A stretch of 59,915 nt of DNA from Corynebacterium sp. 122RC1 (GTDB lineage: Bacteria; Actinomycetota; Actinomycetes; Mycobacteriales; Mycobacteriaceae), in the NCBI RefSeq assembly GCF_024580955.1, contig NZ_JANIKD010000015.1:1-59915 (forward strand), given 5' to 3'. Below, piece after piece: positions 16,709 through 24,142 of this stretch; positions within the stretch are counted from its first letter, which is position 1, and every line of letters begins with the position of its first letter. The position numbers were made by a program, and so were the translations under genes. The notes beneath the pieces are model-generated. The model was not told the DNA's origin, did no database searches, and saw only the letters and a list, made by a program, of their open reading frames with translations.

Positions 16709-16734
16709 GGCGATGTTTCACGTGAAACATCGCC
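16709..16734. other. parS site 4 inside a 26-bp palindrome, terminator-like for ino1
   Basis: TGTTTCACGTGAAACA at 16714-16729, extended on both sides to a 13-bp perfect stem (GGCGA...TCGCC). Read on the minus strand, it starts 14 bases after the ino1 stop codon and is followed by TTTTTAC, an intrinsic-terminator layout. Confidence 0.92.
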
Positions 16735-16747
16735 CAAATGCCCAGAA

Positions 16748-17818
16748 TTACCCCTGGATAAATTCCTCCAGTGCCGCCCGTGCCGCCTCATCCCGCATTT
16801 GCTGCGGCGGTGATTTCATCAGATAGGCCGAGGCCGGAAGCACTGGGCCGCCGAGCCCGCGATCGAGTGCGATCTTTGCCGCCCTGAGCGCGTCGATAAT
16901 GATGCCTGCGGAGTTGGGGGAGTCCCACACCTCGAGCTTGTACTCCAGGTTGAGCGGGACATCGCCGAATGCGCGCCCTTCGAGGCGGACGTAGGCCCAT
17001 TTGCGGTCGTCGAGCCAGCCGACGTAGTCGGAGGGGCCAATGTGAACGTTGCGGTCCTCAATTTCCTGGTCCAAGTTGGAGGTCACGGCCTGCGTCTTGG
17101 AGATCTTCTTTGATTCAAGACGCTCGCGCTCAAGCATGTTCTTGAAATCCATGTTGCCGCCCACATTGAGCTGCATCGTGCGGTCCACGGTGACCCCGCG
17201 GTCCTCAAACAACTTGGCGAGCACGCGGTGGGTGATGGTGGCGCCTACTTGGCTCTTGATGTCGTCGCCAACAATGGGCACGCCCGCAGCTTCAAACTTG
17301 GCGGCCCACTCGGGGTCGGAAGCGATGAACACTGGCAGGGCGTTGACGAATGCCACACCGGCATCGATCGCGCACTGAGCATAGAACTTGTCTGCTTCCT
17401 CAGATCCCACAGGAAGGTAGGAAATGAGTACATCTACCTGCGCATCTTTGAGTGCTTTCACGACGTCCACCGGCTCGGCGGAAGACTCCTCAATGGTCTG
17501 CAGGTAGTACTTGCCCAGCCCATCCAGCGTGGGGCCTCGCTGTACGCTCACCCCGGTGGTGGGGACGTCGCAGATCTTGATGGTGTTGTTTTCAGAGGCG
17601 TTAATGGCCTCAGAAAGATCCAAGCCCACTTTGGCGGCGTCTACGTCAAAGGCAGCAACAAACTCGATGTCGCCCACATGGTAGTCACCGAACTGCACAT
17701 GCATGAGTCCCGGCACTAAGGTTTCCGGGCTTGCGTCCTTGTAATAGTGCACGCCTTGCACCAGTGAGCTGGCGCAGTTGCCCACGCCTGCGATTGCTAC
17801 GCGAATTTTCCCAGCCAT
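16748..17818 (-). CDS. ino1: Inositol-3-phosphate synthase (myo-inositol-1-phosphate synthase)
   Basis: The 356-residue NAD-dependent enzyme converts glucose 6-phosphate to inositol 3-phosphate, the precursor of phosphatidylinositol, mannosides and mycothiol. The Rossmann motif [23 protein letters not shown] starts near residue 7. Later [45 protein letters not shown], then [16 protein letters not shown] and [13 protein letters not shown] (about 235), complete the actinobacterial Ino1 signature. I chose ATG 17818 because the Rossmann strand follows directly; upstream in-frame ATGs at 17827 and 17884 are less likely. It is monocistronic, with parS 4 as downstream hairpin and a palindrome just upstream. 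Confidence 0.95.
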   Translation of the reverse strand: MAGKIRVAIAGVGNCASSLVQGVHYYKDASPETLVPGLMHVQFGDYHVGDIEFVAAFDVDAAKVGLDLSEAINASENNTIKICDVPTTGVSVQRGPTLDGLGKYYLQTIEESSAEPVDVVKALKDAQVDVLISYLPVGSEEADKFYAQCAIDAGVAFVNALPVFIASDPEWAAKFEAAGVPIVGDDIKSQVGATITHRVLAKLFEDRGVTVDRTMQLNVGGNMDFKNMLERERLESKKISKTQAVTSNLDQEIEDRNVHIGPSDYVGWLDDRKWAYVRLEGRAFGDVPLNLEYKLEVWDSPNSAGIIIDALRAAKIALDRGLGGPVLPASAYLMKSPPQQMRDEAARAALEEFIQG

Positions 17819-17839
17819 TTGCCTCATCTTTCTGGTTGA

Positions 17840-17851
17840 TGGAACGTTCCA
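17840..17851. promoter_or_regulatory. Perfect palindrome upstream of ino1 (candidate LacI-type operator)
   Basis: TGGAACGTTCCA is a perfect 12-bp palindrome ending 22 bases before the ino1 start. In C. glutamicum ino1 is controlled by the inositol-responsive LacI-type regulator IpsA, and LacI-family sites are palindromes with a central CG. I cannot confirm the published IpsA consensus from memory, so the link is inferred. Confidence 0.45.
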
Positions 17852-17874
17852 CAGCGTAGGCGCGAACATCAGCC

Positions 17875-17958
17875 ATGACCTCACAGCAGCACAAGACAGT
17901 GGATCGCTTCAGATTCTCTGATGTGGCAAAAGAACTGCAGGCAAAGCAGTACGAGTAG
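17875..17958 (+). CDS. Possible 27-residue peptide upstream of the lipoprotein gene
   Basis: ATG 17875 opens a short frame, [20 protein letters not shown] plus LQAKQYE, ending TAG at 17958. It lies divergent to ino1 and 89 bases before the lipoprotein gene. The composition looks protein-like and helical, but there is no Shine-Dalgarno sequence and I recognise no family. It may equally be a chance frame or the remnant of a longer gene. Confidence 0.25.
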   Translation: MTSQQHKTVDRFRFSDVAKELQAKQYE

Positions 17959-18046
17959 CCCTTATTGGGGGTAGGGAAGAGTAGGCGTGTCCGGGGGTCT
18001 CGGTAGTGTCCGTGCACGCAAGCCCCTCCACAAAAAGGACCCACAT

Positions 18047-19465
18047 ATGTTCAGCACTGCACTGCCGCGTGGCATCGCCTGCACGCTGGTTGCTGCTTTT
18101 ACCGCTGCCCTCGCCGCCTGCACCCCCTCGGGAAGCGATGAGCCACAGGCCGCGCTCGAGCACACCCAATTCTTTAGCCCTCAAGAAACCCCTGCTCTGA
18201 TCACGTTGGCTTCCAGCATGTTGCCGAAGGAACATAAACCCTCCGCAGTGCTGGTTGCGCAGCAAGACCGGGCGGTAGCTGCCGCGGCCCAGGCAATTGC
18301 TGAGGGGATGCCTTTGCTCGTGGATCCAACCCCGGAAGATGCACAGGCGCTTGCAGCTGAACTTGGGGTAAGCCTGGAAACATACTCCGAAAACACGGGC
18401 CAGACCACCAACCAGCCGGATCCCGATCCGGACCCGCTCACCGTCACCCCTTCCTTCCGGCAGGAACAGGACTTCGCGGTGCTCGCTACGCCGGAGACCC
18501 CGCTGGAGCAGCTCGCTAGCGTCCGGGCACTGGGCCTCGATGTGGAGGTGGTGAATGACCCAAGGGAAAGCCAGCGGGTGATGGCCAATCCTGAGGCACC
18601 TGCACTGGTGCTCACCGACCAAGCACAGGGCACCTTTGCGCAAGCCTTGGCGCTAGCCGGAGCAGGCGAGGTGCCTGGTGGCGGAGGCGTGGTATTCCCG
18701 GGACGGCGGATGGTGGCCCTTTATGGCCACCCTTCCGGACCAGCGCTGGGCGTACTAGGCGAGCAGGGTCCGCAAGAGGCGGTGCAAAGAGTCCAAGAAC
18801 TGGTGGAACAGTACAAGGACGCGGCCCCCGAGGAACATATCTTGCCGGCTTTTGAAATCATTGCCACCGTTGCTACCGCAGGCGCCGGGCCTGACGGGGA
18901 CTACTCCAATGAAACTGCCGTGGAGGACCTGCGCCCGTATGTGGACGCTATCGGTCGCGCCGGGGGTTACGCCATCTTGGATTTGCAGCCTGGCCAGGCA
19001 AGGTTCCTTGACCAAGCGAAGCGTTATGAGGAGCTGCTGGCGCTGCCGCACGTCGGCTTGGCCTTGGACCCTGAGTGGAGGATCCAGCCGCACGAAAAAC
19101 CCATGCAGCGCATCGGTAGCGTGGATGCCGCAGAGGTCAATGAGGTAGCAACGTGGCTCGCGGACTTCACAAAAGAGCACAACCTGCCTCAGAAAGTGCT
19201 GGTGGTACACCAATTCCAACTGGGCATGCTGGAGCGCCGCGAAGCCATTGACACCTCACGCCCTGAACTGGCGTGGGTGCTGCACGCGGACGGCCACGGC
19301 AATCCCGGCGACAAGCTGGGCACCTGGGACACCTTGCGTCAAGACCTTCAGCCGGGGTTCTTCCTCGCGTGGAAGAACTTTATTGATGAGGACACGCCTA
19401 CCTTCAGCCCGGCGCAAACCTACAGCGAAGTCACTCCTCGTCCGTGGTTTGTGAGCTATCAATAG
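18047..19465 (+). CDS. Conserved actinobacterial lipoprotein of unknown function
   Basis: 472 residues with a lipoprotein signal and lipobox LAAC (Cys about 25). The N-terminal half (about residues 60-260) alternates VLVAQQDRAVAAAAQAIAEGMPLLVD-type segments that resemble cell-wall-binding-2/cell-surface repeats. The C-terminal half (about 290-470) has a barrel-like pattern: GGYAILDLQPGQARFLDQAKRYEELLALPHVGLALDPEWR, then LPQKVLVVHQFQLGML. The conserved acidic LALDPEW and VVHQFQ are suggestive of a hydrolase active site, but I do not recognise a characterised family. ATG 18047 follows AAAGGAC by 6 bases. Its last 35 bases overlap the convergent lipase gene. Confidence 0.75.
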   Translation: MFSTALPRGIACTLVAAFTAALAACTPSGSDEPQAALEHTQFFSPQETPALITLASSMLPKEHKPSAVLVAQQDRAVAAAAQAIAEGMPLLVDPTPEDAQALAAELGVSLETYSENTGQTTNQPDPDPDPLTVTPSFRQEQDFAVLATPETPLEQLASVRALGLDVEVVNDPRESQRVMANPEAPALVLTDQAQGTFAQALALAGAGEVPGGGGVVFPGRRMVALYGHPSGPALGVLGEQGPQEAVQRVQELVEQYKDAAPEEHILPAFEIIATVATAGAGPDGDYSNETAVEDLRPYVDAIGRAGGYAILDLQPGQARFLDQAKRYEELLALPHVGLALDPEWRIQPHEKPMQRIGSVDAAEVNEVATWLADFTKEHNLPQKVLVVHQFQLGMLERREAIDTSRPELAWVLHADGHGNPGDKLGTWDTLRQDLQPGFFLAWKNFIDEDTPTFSPAQTYSEVTPRPWFVSYQ

Positions 19466-20297
19466 GAGGCAGCCCAGGATTCACTCGGTCAATTTCCTCC
19501 AGTACGAGAGCGCGCACGCGTTTGTCGCGGGGCATGTCTTCGTGGAGAACCAGGGCGCGGCGGTCGATGTCCTGGATGAACATGTTGCGCACGCCCTCGC
19601 CCTCCAAAAAGCAGGATTCCACCGGGGAAATGAGGGAGTCGGCATGGGTGGCAATGCAGGTGTAATACACCCCGGGCAGCGTCTCTCCGTGCTCGTTGAG
19701 CTGAGCAATCACGGAGGATTCCTCCAACATGTCCGGTCCCGCAGGCCCGAAAAATCCCTGGATCATGTTCCCCATCAACGCCTGTGCGCGTTGGGTACGC
19801 AGTAAAGACGCCGCCACGCCGCCGCTGGTAGTGCCATGGTTTGGCGTGGAAAGGCAGATCAATTGATGGGTTTTGTCTCCTCCGCCGAGCAGTTGCATCC
19901 AATAACGCGCCAACACCCCACCCTGGGAATGGCCAACCAACACCACCTTCTCTGCGCCGGTGACGGTGAGCACGGCGTGGATGTAGGCGCTGATTTGGTT
20001 GGCAGACTCCACCACGGGGGCCGTTGCACGCAGCCCAAAGTCAGGGGCAAACACGGCGTAGCCCGCGGTGCGTAGGTCTGCGCCCAATTCCATCCAGTCG
20101 CCTTTGGTCACCCCTGTGCCGTGAATCAGGATCACAGGGTGGGGGTGTGCTTTCGTGGGGCGCACGCGCCAGTCGTCCTCAAAAATTCTCCTGGAAGGAA
20201 TGCGTGCTGAAAGCGGTAGTTCGGCCAGCTTGTTGATCACTGTGTATTCCAAGGCCTCGGCTGGAAGTGGGTCGCCTTGCGAGCGGTTTTCCTCCAT
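19431..20297 (-). CDS. Alpha/beta-hydrolase, triacylglycerol-lipase/esterase type
   Basis: A 288-residue serine hydrolase. HPVILIHGTGVTKGDWMELGADLRTAGYAVFAPDFG (about residues 55-90) provides the HG oxyanion-hole dipeptide, and VVLVGHSQGGVLARYW (about 116-131) the nucleophile elbow with Ser in GHSQG. The acid and His probably lie near SLISPVES and the late VLHEDM. No signal peptide is evident, so it may be cytoplasmic. The start at 20297 has GGGAGGAAGG about 5 bases upstream. It converges on the lipoprotein gene with a 35-base overlap. Confidence 0.87.
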   Translation of the reverse strand: MEENRSQGDPLPAEALEYTVINKLAELPLSARIPSRRIFEDDWRVRPTKAHPHPVILIHGTGVTKGDWMELGADLRTAGYAVFAPDFGLRATAPVVESANQISAYIHAVLTVTGAEKVVLVGHSQGGVLARYWMQLLGGGDKTHQLICLSTPNHGTTSGGVAASLLRTQRAQALMGNMIQGFFGPAGPDMLEESSVIAQLNEHGETLPGVYYTCIATHADSLISPVESCFLEGEGVRNMFIQDIDRRALVLHEDMPRDKRVRALVLEEIDRVNPGLPPIDSSQTTDEE

Positions 20298-20360
20298 TGC
20301 ACCTTCCTCCCTCTCGCTTCAGGGCACCCAGTTTATAGAAAGGTCTATACACTCTCCGAC

Positions 20361-21026
20361 ATGAGCATTGAAAGCCGCACTGCGCTGGATTCGATTAAGG
20401 GCGTAGGCGCGCCAGCCCGCGGCGCGCTCGTCGCCGCGGGCTACACCTGTCTGGAGCAGCTCGACGGTGTGCAGTACGAACAATTGTTGGCACTGCATGG
20501 CGTCGGAAAGCGTGGTCTGGAACGTTTGCACGCTGCACTGGGGGAGCGCGGAATGGGGCTCGCCGGTGAGGTCCCCAAGCCGGAGCCGTTGGGGCACAAA
20601 GTCACCCGCGGGCATACGGGCGAGGTGGCAAAAGACATCAAAACCCGCCCCACTGAGGAATCCCCGGCGGATCATGTGGCTGCACTGCCTTGGGAGCGCA
20701 GAGTCCATGAGGGGAAGATGCTGCTGGAATTGTTTGAGCGCGCCACCGGGGAACCGGCTGTGATGTGGGGCACCGGGATGGTGGGTTTTGGGGCGACGCA
20801 CTATGAGTCCACGTCGGGGCGCCACGGCGACTGGTTCCTGGTGGGGTTCCGGCTGGCCAAGGCCAAGATTTCGCTCTACGGGCTGAAGGATTTTCCCGAC
20901 CTGTTGGAGAAAATGGGCAAGCATTCCACTGGGGTGAGCTGCGTGTATGTGAACAAGTTGGAGGACATTTCCCTGGAGGTGCTGGAGGAGCTTGTTCGCA
21001 GGGAGGCCAGCCGCGAACTCAAATAG
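20361..21026 (+). CDS. Helix-hairpin-helix domain fused to DUF1801
   Basis: 221 residues. The first 65 contain SIKGVGAPARGALVAAGY and LLALHGVGKRGLERLHAALGERG, two Gly-Val/Ile-Gly helix-hairpin-helix motifs that usually contact DNA backbone or pair proteins. After a linker, residues 105-220 show the DUF1801 pattern: EESPADHVAALPWERRVHEG, AVMWGTGMVGFG, ISLYGLKD and LEELVRR. DUF1801 function is not established. ATG 20361 is chosen because upstream residues look unstructured, though no strong Shine-Dalgarno sequence is seen. It is divergent from the lipase gene. Confidence 0.8.
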   Translation: MSIESRTALDSIKGVGAPARGALVAAGYTCLEQLDGVQYEQLLALHGVGKRGLERLHAALGERGMGLAGEVPKPEPLGHKVTRGHTGEVAKDIKTRPTEESPADHVAALPWERRVHEGKMLLELFERATGEPAVMWGTGMVGFGATHYESTSGRHGDWFLVGFRLAKAKISLYGLKDFPDLLEKMGKHSTGVSCVYVNKLEDISLEVLEELVRREASRELK

Positions 21027-21111
21027 CAGTTGCAAGACTCCCACCAAAAGAGTATTTGTTGTTACATCAACTTTATCCGCATGTGCTTAAACCAAGAAGA
21101 AGGGAATCGCA

Positions 21112-21690
21112 ATGTCTTTGACTGTTGCTGAAGCAATCGCAACCCGCCGCGCAACCAGGCAGTACTCCGACCAAGAGGTCACCAACGAGGTCCTGGACCG
21201 CGTGGTAGCCCAGGCCCTGGAAGCGCCCACCGCGTTCAACGCGCAGCGCGCCGACCTGGTGGTGGTTCGTGATCAGGAGGTCAAGGATGCCCTGTTTGAG
21301 GCCTCAGGCCAGGCCCAACTGCGTGACGCACCCGTAGTGTTCGTGGCCGTCGCGCGTACCGACGTACCCACTGACCTCAAGGACATTCTTGGCGATGAGC
21401 GCGGCGAGTGGGTGGAGAACTTCTTCGCTGGCCTCGATGCGGCGAAATTGCGTGAGTCGGCTATTAAGGATGCCACCTTGGTGGCTGGCTTCCTGCTGCT
21501 CGCAGCCCAGGGTGAGGGTTTGGCCACCTCCCCGACCACTGGCTGGGATGAGGAATTGGTGCTCAAGGCAGTGGGCCTGCCAGGTGGTGAGCGCCATGCA
21601 GTGGCGTTGGTTGTTGCTGCCGGCTACCCAGGTGAGCACCCATCGCACCCGGGCCGTGAGGCAAATCGTCGCGTAAACGACCGCTACTAA
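21112..21690 (+). CDS. Nitroreductase-family flavoprotein
   Basis: 192 residues matching the NfsA/NfsB fold. AIATRRATRQYSDQEV at the N-terminus contains the FMN-phosphate-binding RR.R motif, and EAPTAFNAQ (about 37-45) the SPS..N.Q-like segment. DATLVAGFLLLAAQGEGLATSP (about 120-141) and LKAVGLPGGERHAVALVVAAGYPGE (about 150-175) complete the pattern. It should use FMN and NAD(P)H to reduce an unknown acceptor. AAGAAGG lies about 9 bases upstream of ATG 21112. A stand-alone gene. Confidence 0.9.
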   Translation: MSLTVAEAIATRRATRQYSDQEVTNEVLDRVVAQALEAPTAFNAQRADLVVVRDQEVKDALFEASGQAQLRDAPVVFVAVARTDVPTDLKDILGDERGEWVENFFAGLDAAKLRESAIKDATLVAGFLLLAAQGEGLATSPTTGWDEELVLKAVGLPGGERHAVALVVAAGYPGEHPSHPGREANRRVNDRY

Positions 21691-21730
21691 ACATTCGCAC
21701 CCCAGCGCCAGGGGGGACTAGACTCGCATC

Positions 21731-22327
21731 ATGGCAGCGATACTCTTTGACCTCTATGGCGTGATTATGAAAGTGCCCTCAGACAAGGACTTAGCGCGTC
21801 TGCAGGGGGCTGCCGGGGCCACGGACTCACGCAGCTTCCTTGAGGCCTACACCCGCCTGCGCCCGGATTTTGATGCGGGCCTGATGAGCCCCCACTCATT
21901 CTGGCACCAAATGCAGGCGGCCCTGGGCTTGGGGGAAATGGGTACTGGTGAGTTGGACTGGGCTGACCTGCACCAAATAGATATCTCCATTGCCATGACG
22001 CCCGATCAGGAAATGGCGGCCCGCGTGGGGGAGCTTATTGATGAGGGGACCAAAGTTGGTCTGCTGAGCAACATCCCAAAGGACTTCATGGCGCCTGCGC
22101 GTGCCAAGCTGCCAGTGTTGGAGCGATTCCATACGGTGTGCATGTCTGCGGAAATCGGTTTGGTCAAGCCCGATCCGCGCGCCTTTGAGTACGCCGCACA
22201 AGCCTTGGGTGAGCCCCCTGAAAACATTGTGTTTTTTGACGACAGCCCGATCAACGTCGCCGCCGCCGAGCGCTTGGGGTTTGATGCGAGGTTGTTCACC
22301 TCCATCAGCCAACTCGAACCCTTCTAG
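21731..22327 (+). CDS. HAD-superfamily hydrolase
   Basis: 198 residues. Motif I is FDLYGVIMK with the nucleophile Asp near residue 7. The +2 position is Tyr rather than the Asp of phosphatases, as in 2-haloacid dehalogenases and some epoxide-hydrolase N-domains. Motif II is GLLSNIPK near 112, motif III Lys in GLVKPDPRAFEYA near 140, and motif IV VFFDDSPINVAAAERLGFDA near 168. The tyrosine variant makes classic phosphatase activity uncertain. The next gene's ATG comes 9 bases after the stop, so the two are probably co-transcribed. Confidence 0.88.
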   Translation: MAAILFDLYGVIMKVPSDKDLARLQGAAGATDSRSFLEAYTRLRPDFDAGLMSPHSFWHQMQAALGLGEMGTGELDWADLHQIDISIAMTPDQEMAARVGELIDEGTKVGLLSNIPKDFMAPARAKLPVLERFHTVCMSAEIGLVKPDPRAFEYAAQALGEPPENIVFFDDSPINVAAAERLGFDARLFTSISQLEPF

Positions 22328-22336
22328 GAGCCCCTC

Positions 22337-22891
22337 ATGAACACACCAACGATCATCGCTATTAACGGCAAGACCCCGCGAATCCACGAAACGGCATTCA
22401 TCGCTCCCGGTGCAACGATCATCGGCGACGTCACAATCGGCGCACACTCCTCAGTGTTTTATGGCTGCGTCCTGCGCGGCGACATCAACACCATCACCGT
22501 GGGCGAGCGCACAAACATCCAGGACAACGCGGTGCTGCATGTGGATGCCGACGCCCCCTGCACCCTAGGCAACGACGTCACCGTGGGACACCAGGCCCTA
22601 GTGCATGGGTCCACAGTGGGCGATGGCACGCTGGTGGGCATGCAGTCTGCGCTGCTGTCTCGCTCCACGGTGGGCGCTGGCAGTCTCATCGCCGCTGGTG
22701 CCGTGGTGCTGGAAGGGCAGGAAATCCCCGCGAAGTCTCTGGCCGCAGGCGTGCCGGCGAAGGTGCGCCGGGAGCTTTCCGACGAACAATCGGCCGCGTT
22801 CATCCCGCACGCCGGGCGCTATGTGCAGACTGCACAGGCGCACAAGGATACCGCGGAGCAGGTCAGTTTGGAGTCCGTGCGTTTCAGTTAG
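22337..22891 (+). CDS. Gamma-carbonic-anhydrase-like hexapeptide-repeat protein
   Basis: 184 residues of left-handed beta-helix repeats: FIAPGATIIGDVTIGAHSSVFYGCVLRGD at the start, NIQDNAVLHVD near 60, and VGHQALVHGSTVGDGTLVGMQSALLSRSTVGAGSLIAAGAVVLEG. The R-GD and N-QD motifs and the His residues in VLH, VGH and VHG correspond to the gamma-CA family (YrdA/PaaY type), whose His ligands bind zinc. Catalytic activity is often absent in such homologues. GGAG is 8 bases upstream of ATG 22337. Its stop overlaps the convergent ROK regulator by 4 bases. Confidence 0.9.
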   Translation: MNTPTIIAINGKTPRIHETAFIAPGATIIGDVTIGAHSSVFYGCVLRGDINTITVGERTNIQDNAVLHVDADAPCTLGNDVTVGHQALVHGSTVGDGTLVGMQSALLSRSTVGAGSLIAAGAVVLEGQEIPAKSLAAGVPAKVRRELSDEQSAAFIPHAGRYVQTAQAHKDTAEQVSLESVRFS

Positions 22892-23943
22892 CGCCCGAAC
22901 CCAGGCTGGGGGCGGCGTTTTGCTCCCGTTCCTAGCCCAGAAACCGCGCTCGCTGCGGGAGCAGAAGCCGCGCTGGCCAGGCGCTTTGCCAGGCCGAGGG
23001 GATCATCGATGAGGCGATCCAACGCCACGGCCCTCGCGGCGGCACGCGCATTGTCTAAGTGGGTGGGGATCACGCGGATTTCGGCATCGGCGGCCACCTG
23101 GCGCAGCGCTCGACCCACCGCACGGGCAGTGGTGGGGACCTCAAAAGCGCTGCCAGCAAGCACGATCTCGGCGGGATTTACCTTGGCGGCCAGGTTGGTG
23201 GCGGAATCCTCCAGGCTGCGCAGGTGGCGCACCGGGAGCAATTGCACGCCCTCGGGGGAGGCCACGGCGGCACCGATGGAGTCGTCGGCGTAGAACACCA
23301 GCACTCGGGCGGGGCGCGCCGGGGATTGGGCCTGCTGTTCCGCACCGGCAATCGCGGTGATCACGCTGGTCACGGTGATGGGAACGTAGATGCGGCGGCG
23401 CAGCCTGCTCACCACGTCAGTGTTTTCCCAGCCGAGGTTGGGTGCGGTGACCATACCGGTATCCGTGACTACGCCGGAGGTGGTCATGCCAAAGTTGGCA
23501 ATGGGCAGCTCGCTGAACTTAGCCAAGTTGTTGGTGTGGGTGGCCACGATTTCAATGAATTCATCCACGGAAATGGCAGACGGGGTGACGTCGATCATCT
23601 GCTCGCGCAGCACTGCGCCGCGCGAATTTACCGCGCCGATGTAGGTGGCCTTGGTGCCTACGGCCACGCCGATTTGGATCCATGGGGAGGTGGCCAACTC
23701 AAGTGGGATCGTGGGGCGCCCGGGGCCGGTGGGGGTGGAGAGGTCTGGGCGTTCGCGGACCAGGTCAGCACCGATGAGCGCGGAGACGGCCCTGGTCACG
23801 GTGGGTTGGGAGCGGCCGGTGCCCTCGATGAGGGTGGAGCGCATGACGGGTTGGAAATGTCGGATGAGGTGCAAACATGCTGCCGCGGGTGAGGAGGGTC
23901 TGGTAAATGACGGGGCGGTGCGTAAGCGTGCCGAGCTTTCCAT
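22888..23943 (-). CDS. ROK-family transcriptional regulator (NagC/Mlc type), metal site absent
   Basis: About 351 residues. An N-terminal winged-helix region (RSTLIEGTGRSQPTVTRAVSALIGADLVRE, about residues 34-63) is followed by a ROK sugar-kinase-like domain with VAVGTKATYIGAVNSRG and VLVFYADDSIGAAV. The ROK zinc motif CxCGxxGC is missing entirely, and the kinase Asp-Gly-Thr logic is degenerate, so it is probably a pure regulator with an altered or no sugar response (inference). No Shine-Dalgarno sequence is obvious; ATG 23943, 23955 or 23961 are all possible. It is divergent from the GNAT-LOG gene across an AT-rich gap containing TGTCTA (23975-23980) and TAGACA (24019-24024). Confidence 0.82.
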   Translation of the reverse strand: MESSARLRTAPSFTRPSSPAAACLHLIRHFQPVMRSTLIEGTGRSQPTVTRAVSALIGADLVRERPDLSTPTGPGRPTIPLELATSPWIQIGVAVGTKATYIGAVNSRGAVLREQMIDVTPSAISVDEFIEIVATHTNNLAKFSELPIANFGMTTSGVVTDTGMVTAPNLGWENTDVVSRLRRRIYVPITVTSVITAIAGAEQQAQSPARPARVLVFYADDSIGAAVASPEGVQLLPVRHLRSLEDSATNLAAKVNPAEIVLAGSAFEVPTTARAVGRALRQVAADAEIRVIPTHLDNARAAARAVALDRLIDDPLGLAKRLASAASAPAASAVSGLGTGAKRRPQPGFGR

Positions 23944-24142
23944 GCGCAACACCATACACACAGATAGACCGCATTGTCTAATAAAAAAAATAACCGCGTC
24001 ATATATTATATATTTCTATAGACAGAACGGTACAGAATTATTTCATCCGCACACCCCAATTGTTCCCAGAACACAACACCAAAACCCCAAGACCCCAACC
24101 AACTCTGAGCAATCACCAAAGCTGTATAGGATCACACACATC

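Noticed and set aside
23645..24142. Apparent N-terminal extension of the GNAT-LOG protein
   Set aside because: It is antisense to the ROK gene, has low-complexity composition, and the GNAT domain begins after ATG 24143.
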